From Hymenobacter persicinus (GTDB lineage: Bacteria > Bacteroidota > Bacteroidia > Cytophagales > Hymenobacteraceae): 64,000 bases of DNA. Below the pieces are notes generated by a model. That model worked only from the letters and a program-made list of their open reading frames with translations, was not told where the DNA came from and made no database searches. The DNA is taken from NCBI RefSeq assembly GCF_004167665.1, contig NZ_SEWE01000025.1:1-64000 (forward strand), written 5' to 3'. The first letter of the stretch is position 1. Each line of letters opens with the position of its first letter. Shown here piece by piece: positions 44,656 through 54,689 of the stretch. The position numbers and the translations under genes were made by a program.

Positions 44656-45330
44656 ATGGAGCTTATCAAGCACTTTTTCGACCTCGTTCTACACCTCGAC
44701 AAGACGCTCATTGATGTGGTGCATCAGTACGGCACGCTCACGTATCTGATTCTGTTCCTGATTATTTTCACCGAAACCGGCGTAGTCGTGTTTCCCTTTC
44801 TGCCCGGCGACTCCCTGCTGTTCGTGGCCGGCACGCTGGCGGCCCAGCAGGCCAACCCCAGCTCGCCCGAAACCCTGCTCAACTTCTGGTATCTGCTGCC
44901 GCTGCTGTTCATCGCCGCCTTTCTCGGCGACAACCTCAACTACTTTATCGGCGACTACCTCGGGCCGCGGGTGTTCCGCGAGGACTTCCGCTTCCTGAAG
45001 CGCAAGTACCTGGAGCAGACCCAGGCCTTCTATGCCAAGCACGGCGGCAAGACCATCATCATGGCGCGCTTCGTGCCCATCGTGCGCACGTTTGCGCCGT
45101 TTGTGGCCGGCGTGGGCACCATGAAGTACAGCTACTTTATCAGCTACAGCATCGCCGGGGCCCTGCTCTGGGTGATTTCGCTGACCACGTTGGGCTACCT
45201 GTTCGGCAACATTCCGGTGGTAAAAAACAACTTCACGCTGGTGATTTACCTCATCATTCTGGTGTCGGTGCTGCCGCCGGCCATCCAGTTTCTGAAAGCC
45301 AAGCTCAGCCGCAATCCTGCTGGCGCGTAA
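44656..45330 (+). CDS. DedA-family membrane protein
   Basis: 224 residues from ATG 44656 (MELIKHFFDLVLHL). Family motifs are ETGVVVFPFLPGDSLLFVAGTLA, FLGDNLNYFIGDYLG, FREDFRFLKRKYLEQTQAFYAKHGGKTIIMARFVPIVRTFAPFVAGVGTMKY. DedA proteins are inner-membrane transporters that recycle lipid carriers such as undecaprenyl phosphate or phosphatidylethanolamine in some species. The length is normal. It has its own terminator before aroE. Confidence 0.93.
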   Translation: MELIKHFFDLVLHLDKTLIDVVHQYGTLTYLILFLIIFTETGVVVFPFLPGDSLLFVAGTLAAQQANPSSPETLLNFWYLLPLLFIAAFLGDNLNYFIGDYLGPRVFREDFRFLKRKYLEQTQAFYAKHGGKTIIMARFVPIVRTFAPFVAGVGTMKYSYFISYSIAGALLWVISLTTLGYLFGNIPVVKNNFTLVIYLIILVSVLPPAIQFLKAKLSRNPAGA

Positions 45331-45360
45331 CGCGGCCGATTGACTTCTTACCGAAAAAAA

Positions 45361-45390
45361 ACCGCCTCGCTGCCGAGCAAGTGGGGCGGT
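45361..45390 (+). terminator. Terminator of the dedA gene
   Basis: ACCGCC (45361-45366) pairs with GGCGGT (45385-45390), extended by AAAAAAA and TTTTTTT on either side to a longer stem. It lies just before aroE. Confidence 0.85.
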
Positions 45391-45429
45391 TTTTTTGTTT
45401 TTTCGGGACGTTACCAGTTACGCCAGCAT

Positions 45430-46176
45430 ATGAGAGAATTCGGGCTTATCGGGCAGTCGCTCGGGCATTCCTTTTCGCAGACCTACTTCACCCAGAAGTT
45501 TCACAACCTCGGCATCGAGGACTGCCGCTACGACCTGTTTGAGCTGCCGACGATTACGCAGTTCGCCGACTTGCTGGCCCGCCTGCCGGAGCTGGCCGGG
45601 CTGAACGTGACGATTCCCTACAAGGAGCAGATCTGGCCTTTCCTGGATGACGTGGCGCCTTCCGCCGCCCGCGTGGGGGCCGTCAACGTGGTGGAATTTA
45701 CCGCCGACGGCCGCCGGATCGGCCACAACACCGACTACATCGGCTTTCGGGAGTCGGTGCGCAGCTTTTACCCTACCCGGGGCGAGGCTGCCGGGGCCCT
45801 GGTGCTGGGCACGGGCGGCGCCTCGAAAGCCGTGGAAGCCGCCCTGCGCGAGCTGGACATCCGCTACTGGCTCGTGTCGCGCAACCCGCTGGGCCGGGGC
45901 CTGACCTACGACGACCTGACGCCCGGCATCCTGGCGGCCCACCCGCTGATTATCAACTGCACGCCGCTGGGCACGGCGCCCAACGTGCACGAGTGCCCCC
46001 CAATTCCGTACGCCTACCTCACGCCCGAGCACTACCTGTTCGACCTGATTTACAACCCCAGCGAAACCGAGTTTATGCAACGGGGCCGCGAGGCCGGCGC
46101 CCAGACCAAAAACGGCTTCGAAATGCTCTGCATTCAGGCCGAGGAAGCCTGGAAAATCTGGAATGAGGGCAACTAA
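45430..46176 (+). CDS. aroE: Shikimate dehydrogenase
   Basis: 248 residues from ATG 45430 (MREFGLIGQSLGHSFSQTYF). The shikimate-binding GHSFSQ, catalytic Lys in LNVTIPYK, Asp in NTDYIGF, the NADP loop LGTGGASKAVEAAL and terminal KNGFEMLCIQAEEAW are all present. It reduces dehydroshikimate to shikimate in aromatic amino acid synthesis. The chain is somewhat shorter than in E. coli (272), as usual for Bacteroidota. Confidence 0.95.
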   Translation: MREFGLIGQSLGHSFSQTYFTQKFHNLGIEDCRYDLFELPTITQFADLLARLPELAGLNVTIPYKEQIWPFLDDVAPSAARVGAVNVVEFTADGRRIGHNTDYIGFRESVRSFYPTRGEAAGALVLGTGGASKAVEAALRELDIRYWLVSRNPLGRGLTYDDLTPGILAAHPLIINCTPLGTAPNVHECPPIPYAYLTPEHYLFDLIYNPSETEFMQRGREAGAQTKNGFEMLCIQAEEAWKIWNEGN

Positions 46177-46179
46177 AAA

Positions 46180-46197
46180 GGGGAGCTGCGGCTCCCC
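46180..46197. terminator. Bidirectional terminator between aroE and the receptor gene
   Basis: GGGGAGC and GCTCCCC with loop TGCG, flanked by an A-run and a T-run. Confidence 0.85.
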
Positions 46198-46211
46198 TTT
46201 TTTCTTCCGGA

Positions 46212-48785
46212 TTATTGTCCCTGCTGGCCGCCGCCTTCACCCTGCTTGGCGTCGTCGTTGCGGATGCTGCGCTTGGGGCGCTGCGGCTGGGTCGAGACTT
46301 TGCCGAAGCGGTAGTTAAAGGCCAGCCGCACCCCGCGCATGTAGATGTAGTTGTTGCTGACCTGGCGGAACTGGTCGGTGTCGAGCGTGGACTTCAGGTT
46401 GCGGGTGGCGCGCAGGAAGTTGTCGGCGTTCAGGGTCAGGTCGGCCTTGTCCTTGAGCAGGTTCTGGCGCAGTCCCAGCGAGTAGAACGTCCAGGCCGCC
46501 TGGGTGCCCTGGAGCTGGATGCGCCGGGAGTTCAGGCCCCCGAAAAACTGCAGGCTCAGCCCTTTCTCAAATTTGTAGCCCGAGTTGACATTCAAGCTGT
46601 ACATCATGCCCGAGTTGGTGATGGAGCCGGGCCGGCGCAGGTCTTGGGAAGGGCTTTTCAAGGACACGTAGTACACGTTCAGCGTGCCGCTCACGTCCCA
46701 CTTGGGCACGGGCTTCACCGAGCCGAACACGCTCATGCCGTAAGTGGCGTTGCGGCCGATGTTGCGGAACGTCTGGTTGTTGACGCCCAGCGAATCGATA
46801 AAGCGGTAGTTTTCGATGGCGTTGCCGGTGCGCCGGGTGTAGGCCGACAGGTTCAGCACCGAGCCCTTAATGAACGTCGTGTAGTTGAGCTCGAAGCTGT
46901 GGGTTAGCTCGGGCTTCAGGTCGGGGTTGCCGTAGCTGATGTTGAGCGAGTCGGTGGCGTTGACGAACGGGTTGAGGTAGAAAATCTGCGGGCGCTGAAT
47001 TCGGGTCGAGTAGGCCGCGCGCAGGCTCTGGCCGGGCTTTTTCGGGTTGCCGGGCTGGTAGCTCAAACTCACGTTGGGCAGCACCGAAGTGTAGCTCTGG
47101 TCCACGTTCGACTCCTGGCCCTGCCGGAAGCTGCCGTCGATGAGGGTTTGCTCCACCCGGGCACCGAGCTTGCTGCTCACTTTCTTGCTCAGGCTGAATC
47201 CGTAGGAGCCGTAGGCGGCCAGCACGTCCTGGTCGTAGCGAAAGTTGTTGGACCGGGCCGCGCTGCGCACCAGCTCCCCTTGGCCGGTTGGGTCGGTTTG
47301 CACGGTGTAGTCGCTGCTGACCCGGCGCAGGATAGCTTTGGCGCCGGTTTCGAGGGTGGCGGTTTCCGAAAACGGGTGCACGTAGTCGGTCTGCAGGGTC
47401 GTTTCCAGGTTTCTGGACAGATTCAGGCTTTGCTCCCGGTACTCCCGGGCCGCTTCCGCCCCGATTCCTTTGCCCGGGTATTGGTCGAGGCTGTAGTCCT
47501 GGTTGTTGCGGTTGCGGGTGTGCTGGGCCAGCACGCTCCACTCGCGGCGCTTCTGCTCGAAGGTGCGAGTGTAGGAGCCGCTCACGTCGTAGCTCTGGGT
47601 GCGGAACTTGCGCTCCGAGTCCCGGGTAAACTGCGAGGAAAAGGGCAGAATCAGGTTGTTGTACAGCTCATTGTCGCCGCTGTTGCGAAACAGGCTGCCC
47701 TGCACGGCCAGCGTCAGGCTGTGGTACTTGGCTGGGTCGTAGTCGAGGCCCAGGCGTCCGAAGCCGCCGCCGCCGATGGTGCGGCCCCTGCCGTACTGCT
47801 CGAGCGCCAGGCTTTCCTGGCCCTGCTCGTCTTTGAGGGAGCGGGTCAGGTTATTTTTGCCCGGGCTGTAAAAGGCGAAGCCGCTGGCCGAGCTGGTCAG
47901 CCCGACTTTGCCCTTGCGGTAGTTCAGCGCGGCGTTGCCGTTGGAACTGCGCGTGCCCGCGGCCAGCCCTACGCTGCCGTTGGTGCCCTGCAGGTTGTTT
48001 TTCTTGAGCGTGATGTTGATGATGCCGCCCGTGCCTTCCGCGTCGTACTTGGCCGAGGGCGTCGTAATCACCTCCACGCTCTTGATCTGGTCGGCTGGAA
48101 TCTGCTTCATGGCGTCGGCTACGGAGCTGGCCACAATGCCCGAGGGCTTGTTATTGATGAGCACCCGCACGTTGGAAGTGCCGCGCAGCTCCACGTTGCC
48201 ATCGGGATCCACGCTCACCAGGGGCACCTTGCGCAGCACATCGGCTGCCGTGCCGCCCGAGTTGGTGATGTCCTTCTCGGCGTTGTAAACAATCCGGTCG
48301 GGCTTGGTTTCGATAACGTCCCGCTCCCCGGTCACGGTTACCTCGCCCAGCTTCTGGGCCGTAGAGCTCAACTGCACCGTGCCCAGGTCGGTGGTGCCGT
48401 CAGTTACCGTGGCCGACTCAGTGCGGGTGGAGTAGCCCAGAAAGCTGATCTGCACGCGGTAGGTGCCCGCGGCCAGTCCTTTCAGCACAAAGCGGCCCTT
48501 TTCGTCGCACACGGTACCGTCGAGTGGGGTGGCGCCGGTGGCGGGCAGCAGGGCCACGGTGGCAAATTCCACGGGCTTTTTGGTGGCTGCATCCAGCACG
48601 AGGCCGGTGAGCCGGCCCGCTCCCCGGGGCGCGGTATTCAACTCTAGAGCCTTGGGAGCTGCGGGGACCGCCGTGGCCGGCTGTCCGGGACGGGCGGCCG
48701 AGCTGCCGGCGGGTGGGGTGGTTTGGGCCAGGGCCGGGGCAGCCAGCAGGCCACTGGAAAGGAACCAGGATAAATAGTATTTCAT
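46212..48785 (-). CDS. Outer-membrane beta-barrel receptor with carboxypeptidase-like domain (TonB-dependent type)
   Basis: 857 residues from ATG 48785 ([21 protein letters not shown]). A proline-rich linker is followed by a regulatory domain (about 58-140, [19 protein letters not shown]), a plug (about 150-250, with [30 protein letters not shown]) and a barrel. The plug lacks the usual TonB box spacing seen in siderophore receptors. Instead it has the [24 protein letters not shown]-type motif ([19 protein letters not shown]) of the larger outer-membrane beta-barrel group. The substrate is unknown. There is no nearby SusD-like gene, so it is not a glycan utilisation pair. Confidence 0.85.
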   Translation of the reverse strand: [857 protein letters not shown]

Positions 48786-49371
48786 AGAAGGTAACGTGAC
48801 TGCCGATGGAGGGATGAAAGAAGCCGGCAGGTGCTGATGACTCAGGGTCGGATAAGATGACGGGTAGGTTGCACGGCGCGAGAACAGGGCTGGCGGGAGC
48901 ATTTTGGGGCTGCAGAGGGCGTGGCGCCCCCTTCCAGCCGCCCTGCGCCGGGCTGGGCTGGTAAATCGGCCGCAAAGCTACTGTGCAGCTTTTTAATGGC
49001 CTAATCCAATTTGAAATGTTCAGGGGCCAATTGCGGGCCGCGGGGAAGCCGGGCTGGTGCGGTAAGCCGGCGGCCCAATAGCGTGTAGCTATAAACAACG
49101 ACAGCCAACCGAGGTCGGCTGGCTGTCGAAGGTGCAAGTAGATGTGCGAATGAGGGGGGGTAAGTACGCTAAAAAATTAATGATTTCTTAATTATAGAGC
49201 AGTAGTGCCTGCAAAATTATATTTTGGTAACTCGTTTAAAATAAAGCGGTTTCTGGCCGCCGCAGATTTTTTACCTCCGGAGTGCAACCCTGGCCGCCCC
49301 GGCAGTATCTTCCCTGTGTAGCCGGCTGGTAGCCGCCGCTTCGCCGATTTAGTTTATCCTACGCCCCGCAT
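48786..49371. other. Non-coding region between receptor and sigma-factor genes
   Basis: No gene was recognised in 586 bases. A hairpin at 49099-49128 (arms CGACAGCCA and TGGCTGTCG with inner CCG/CGG) could end transcription on the minus strand, where it is followed by TTGTTTATA. The stretch 49160-49250 is AT-rich compared with the rest of the window and may hold the sigma-factor promoter; TATCTTCC at 49307-49314 is a weak -7 candidate. Confidence 0.5.
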
Positions 49372-49461
49372 ATGCAGTCATTTATTCTCCTCAGCTTTCA
49401 GCTTGCTCCCCGGAGCGCAGCTGCTCACGTTAACGCCGGCCGCGCGGGCCGGACCCGGTAA
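49372..49461 (+). CDS. Possible 29-residue leader ORF coupled to the sigma-factor gene
   Basis: ATG 49372 opens a frame (MQSFILLSFQLAPRS...) of 29 codons whose TAA stop overlaps the ATG of the next gene by one base (TAATG at 49459-49463). The first half is hydrophobic. Such overlap allows translational coupling, but the peptide has no known relatives and may be chance. Confidence 0.3.
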   Translation: MQSFILLSFQLAPRSAAAHVNAGRAGRTR

Positions 49462-50150
49462 TGGGGGCTTTATCCGCAGTTTTGGGTTCTTCGGGGGGCT
49501 TGCGCAGCTTGCTGCCGGATGGAATGTCGGCCGCCAAGTCCGCTTCCTCCACCTCCTCGTCTGCTGCTGTGCGCCACCTCACCCCGCCTTCCCAGCTCAG
49601 TGAGGCCGAGCTGATTGATGGCTGCCTGGCCGGCAGTCGTCTGATGCAAAAGGACCTCTACGACCGGTTTTCCGGCAAGATGATGGCCGTGTGCCTGCGC
49701 TACGCCCAAACGACTTTCGAAGCGGAGGACGTGCTGCAGGAAGGCTTCATTACGGTGTTCAACAATCTGCACAGCTTCCGCCGGGAGTGCCCGCTCGAGT
49801 TCTGGATCCGGCGCATCATGGTCAATGCGGCCCTGCGCCAGCACCGGCGCAACGCTCCGCTGGTGGCCGTGAGTGAGGGCGAATATCCCGAGGACCTGGC
49901 CGGGGAGGAATTTACGCTGTCTAATTACGCCTTTGAGGAAATGCTCAGCATGGTGCAGGACCTGGCGCCGCGCTACCGCATGGTGTTCAACCTGTTTGCC
50001 ATCGAGGGCTACGGCCACAAGGAAATCGGGGAAATGATGGGCATCTCCGAGGGCACCAGCAAGTCCCAGTACTCCCGCGCCCGGGCCATTTTAAAGTCAA
50101 AACTGGAGCGCCTCGACGCCCACCGTCCCAATGCTACCTTCCGAAACTAA
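49461..50150 (+). CDS. ECF-type RNA polymerase sigma factor
   Basis: 229 residues from ATG 49461; the first 45 are Ser/Ala rich and variable, so ATG 49524 is also possible. Region 2 is seen in LIDGCLAGSRLMQKDLYDRF and YAQTTFEAEDVLQEGFITVFNNLHSF, with region 2.4 ECPLEFWIRRIMVNAALRQHRR. Region 4 is DLAPRYRMVFNLFAIEGYGHKEIGEMMGISEGTSKSQYSRARAILK. ECF sigma factors direct RNA polymerase to envelope or stress genes and are held by anti-sigma factors. The next gene overlaps this one by 20 bases and is the probable anti-sigma factor. Confidence 0.92.
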   Translation: MGALSAVLGSSGGLRSLLPDGMSAAKSASSTSSSAAVRHLTPPSQLSEAELIDGCLAGSRLMQKDLYDRFSGKMMAVCLRYAQTTFEAEDVLQEGFITVFNNLHSFRRECPLEFWIRRIMVNAALRQHRRNAPLVAVSEGEYPEDLAGEEFTLSNYAFEEMLSMVQDLAPRYRMVFNLFAIEGYGHKEIGEMMGISEGTSKSQYSRARAILKSKLERLDAHRPNATFRN

Positions 50151-51732
50151 GCATACTCCCTCCGGGCAGCCCACCGGCGACCTGGAGCACCTGTTCCGAC
50201 AGAAATTCGCGGAGGCCGAAGTCGCGCCCCGCGCTAATCTGTGGGAACAAATCGACCACAACCTGGTGGTCGGGCAAAACGAAACCTTCCGCCGCCGGCT
50301 GCTGGTCTACCGCTGGGTAGCCGCGGCCAGCGTGCTGCTGCTGGTTGGCTTCGGCAGCTGGTTTGGCCTGCGCTACGGCATCCTGTCCGGCGCGCCCGAG
50401 CTGGCGGCCCGTACGGCGGCTCCGGCCACCAACTCGGCTAGTCGTGCTGACGGGGCCACGCCGGCTGGCGCTTCCGAGCAGCTGGCGCTGGGTTTGAAAG
50501 CAACCGGGGCTTCGGCTGAAACGGCGGGCACTGCCCCGATTGGCTCCTCCGCCGCTGCCGGCTACAGCTCCGTGGCTGCTCAGGCAACGGGCACAACATC
50601 GGGCACCAACTCGGCCACCGCCAACGGCGCGGAGCTGACCAGCCCGGGCGCTTCTTTCCTGGATGCTGCCCTGCAGCCCGAGGCCGCCTATTCGGCGGTA
50701 GCCTACTCGGCTACGAATCAAACCATCGGCAGCAGCCGGTTCGCGTCGGCCGCGGAAAGCGCGGGGGATGCAAGCCACAATGCTTTGAATGGGCAAGGCA
50801 TGGGCGTGAATGGCCTGCTGGCTCGCGCTGCTGCCCTGCAAGGGGGCGTGGGCTACGGTCGGCCCAGTTACCTGCCCCAAACGGCGCTGGCGGTATCTGC
50901 AACGGCTACGGCCAGCCTGAACGGGGATGAGGCCCAGGAGGAAACTCCGGCCCGGCCCCGGCGCTGGCGCCTGTTGGGCTCGTATGCGGCCTCCTCGTTC
51001 TCGCCTAATATCGACTTCTCCCGTCCGGGCAGCAGTGCCGTCATGGCCCGGGGTGTCAAGTCCCTGCAGCCATCCAGCTCGGAGGTGTACGCTATGGCGG
51101 CCGACGAATACCGTCGGGAGCTGCGCGCCGGCCTGAGCCAGCGCGTGGCCCTAACGGCCAGCTACGCCGCCGGCAAGCACTGGAGCCTAGCTACCGGCTT
51201 GGAAGTGGCCGAGCAGCGCGCTTCGTCCCGTACTTCCTACTACTTCCTGGATGGTAAGTCGGCCAGTGCGGACGTGGCCTGGCCCAGCGTTGATCCGAGT
51301 TTGAATCAGCCCCGGCAGCTGCCTTCCCACCGCACCGACTACCGCTACCGCACGGCCGGCATCCCGGTGAGTGCCCGCTACGGCCAGACCAAGACCGGCC
51401 TGTCGATGTACGCCAAGGTGGGCGCGGTGGTCAACGTGCTGCTGAACTCCCGCTCGGAGCTCGAAGGCTCGCCCGAAGCAACCCGGGAATACAGCCTCAC
51501 CTCCAGCGACTCTCCTTACCGCCACCTGCAGATGGCCGTCCGCGGCGGGGCCGGCGCCCGCTACCAGCCCGCCCATGCCACCTGGAGCGTCGCCGTGGGT
51601 CCGACCGCCGAAACCGGCCTGACCACCCTCAATGCCGACCCTAACCAGTCTTTGACGCACCGCTCCCGCCCGTACTCGGTGGGTCTGGAAGCCAGCGTGG
51701 AGTTTGGCGCCAAGCCGGTGCTGGCCCCCTGA
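50131..51732 (+). CDS. Probable anti-sigma factor fused to an outer-membrane-barrel-like domain
   Basis: 533 residues. The first 65 are acidic and helical (LEHLFRQKFAEAEVAPRANLWEQIDHNL), as expected of a cytosolic anti-sigma region. One membrane helix follows near 66-85 (WVAAASVLLLVGFGSWFGLRY). A low-complexity Ala/Ser/Gly/Thr region spans about 90-260. The last 260 residues read as barrel strands (LLGSYAASSFSPNIDFSRPG, RVALTASYAAGKHWSLATGLEVAEQ, RTAGIPVSARYGQTKTGLSMYAKVGAVVNVLL, YSVGLEASVEFGAKPVLAP) like PorT-type proteins. The gene overlaps the sigma-factor gene by 20 bases, a coupling typical of sigma/anti-sigma pairs. The assignment rests on context. Confidence 0.65.
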   Translation: MLPSETKHTPSGQPTGDLEHLFRQKFAEAEVAPRANLWEQIDHNLVVGQNETFRRRLLVYRWVAAASVLLLVGFGSWFGLRYGILSGAPELAARTAAPATNSASRADGATPAGASEQLALGLKATGASAETAGTAPIGSSAAAGYSSVAAQATGTTSGTNSATANGAELTSPGASFLDAALQPEAAYSAVAYSATNQTIGSSRFASAAESAGDASHNALNGQGMGVNGLLARAAALQGGVGYGRPSYLPQTALAVSATATASLNGDEAQEETPARPRRWRLLGSYAASSFSPNIDFSRPGSSAVMARGVKSLQPSSSEVYAMAADEYRRELRAGLSQRVALTASYAAGKHWSLATGLEVAEQRASSRTSYYFLDGKSASADVAWPSVDPSLNQPRQLPSHRTDYRYRTAGIPVSARYGQTKTGLSMYAKVGAVVNVLLNSRSELEGSPEATREYSLTSSDSPYRHLQMAVRGGAGARYQPAHATWSVAVGPTAETGLTTLNADPNQSLTHRSRPYSVGLEASVEFGAKPVLAP

Positions 51733-51767
51733 GCCTGTGGCCGGCCCATTATCCTTAAGGCACATGC

Positions 51768-51971
51768 ATGATGAAAACAGTACTTTTTCTTCTGGCCGTC
51801 TGGTGCGTATTGGGGCTGTTGACGTTTCTGCAACCGGCCGATAAAACTCCCCTGGTCGGCCATGCGCCGCCAGTTGAGCTGCGGGCCCAACTACTGCCGG
51901 TAGCCGTGGCCGCGCAGCCCCGGCCCACGCCCCCAGCGGATTTGTCCACCAGGGTGCTGGATGTATTCTGA
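51768..51971 (+). CDS. Small membrane-anchored or exported protein
   Basis: 67 residues from ATG 51768. The N-terminal hydrophobic stretch (MMKTVLFLLAVWCVLGLLTFLQ) is a signal anchor; the rest is proline-rich. It follows the anti-sigma-like gene by 35 bases on the same strand and precedes a terminator, which favours a real third gene of the unit. No family was recognised. Confidence 0.4.
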   Translation: MMKTVLFLLAVWCVLGLLTFLQPADKTPLVGHAPPVELRAQLLPVAVAAQPRPTPPADLSTRVLDVF

Positions 51972-52013
51972 AAACCTCACGCTGCGGCAGAGTGCTTCGT
52001 TCTGCTGAAAAAA

Positions 52014-52035
52014 CCCGTCGGCCCGGCCGGACGGG
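52014..52035 (+). terminator. Terminator of the sigma-factor unit
   Basis: CCCGTC and GACGGG, extended by A6 and T6 to a 12-bp stem, with a 10-base GC loop. Confidence 0.85.
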
Positions 52036-52057
52036 TTTTTTCTTTTCCCGGGAAACC

Positions 52058-52065
52058 TACCTTCG
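52058..52065 (+). promoter_or_regulatory. Candidate uvrB -7 element
   Basis: TACCTTCG differs from TAnnTTTG at one base and lies 50 bases before the uvrB ATG. It is the only candidate in the gap after the terminator. Confidence 0.4.
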
Positions 52066-52115
52066 CCCATTGGAGTTATTCTTGGCTGTCTTAGCTCCCA
52101 ACTTCCCTTTCCCGC

Positions 52116-54149
<2,034 letters not shown>

Positions 54150-54189
54150 CCCGGTATCCGGCCGGGTTTCGCTCTATGCATTTGCTCCC

Positions 54190-54534
54190 ATGAAAAGATT
54201 GTTATTTGGCGTACTGCTGGCCCTGGTGGCAACCCTGGCGCACGCACAGCAGGGGCTGGTTGGCCCGTACCAGTACATGCACATCACGTATACGGCTACG
54301 GAAATTGCCTTTTTGCCGGCTTTCGATGGTAAGGAATCCATCAAGGTGGCGGATGTCCGGGAAGAAGGCAGCGACAAGCGCCGGGCCCCGCTCGAGTTGA
54401 TGAGCAAGGTGCTGACCCAGGTTTCCAACGAAGGCTGGGACGTGGTCAGCGCCGTGCCCCTCACTTCTACCGCGGCGGGTACCGGCGGTTTCTCGGGGAT
54501 GATTTACGTGCTGCGCAAACCCAGAATTCGCTAG
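54190..54534 (+). CDS. Small exported protein with DUF4177-like C-terminus
   Basis: 114 residues. A signal peptide ([20 protein letters not shown]) precedes about 94 mature residues. Near the end, [21 protein letters not shown] and YVLRKP recall the small DUF4177-type fold, but the match is weak. It starts 40 bases after uvrB on the same strand and ends before a terminator at 54645. Its position between two repair genes is probably chance. Confidence 0.75.
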   Translation: MKRLLFGVLLALVATLAHAQQGLVGPYQYMHITYTATEIAFLPAFDGKESIKVADVREEGSDKRRAPLELMSKVLTQVSNEGWDVVSAVPLTSTAAGTGGFSGMIYVLRKPRIR

Positions 54535-54644
54535 AAGCTACGCTGCCGGCAATCGGCGCTATTACCATTCCAACAAGGTCTTTGGTCGGAAGCTGCCGGA
54601 ACAACTGTTTGGGCAAACTGCCCGTTAGCAGGAACAACCTATAA

Positions 54645-54670
54645 ATCCGCCTGATGACCGTCGGGCGGAT
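54645..54670 (+). terminator. Terminator before the UvrA-like gene
   Basis: ATCCGCC (54645-54651) pairs with GGCGGAT (54664-54670) and TTT follows. An ATG at 54654 lies in its loop and is therefore unlikely as a gene start. Confidence 0.75.
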
Positions 54671-54689
54671 TTTGCATTCCCTCTCCGCT

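Noticed and set aside
46212-48785. SusC-like glycan receptor of a polysaccharide utilisation locus
   Set aside because: No SusD-like gene or carbohydrate-active enzymes are adjacent.
54654-54689. ATG 54654 as start of the UvrA-like gene
   Set aside because: It lies in the loop of a terminator hairpin; ATG 54690 fits family length better.
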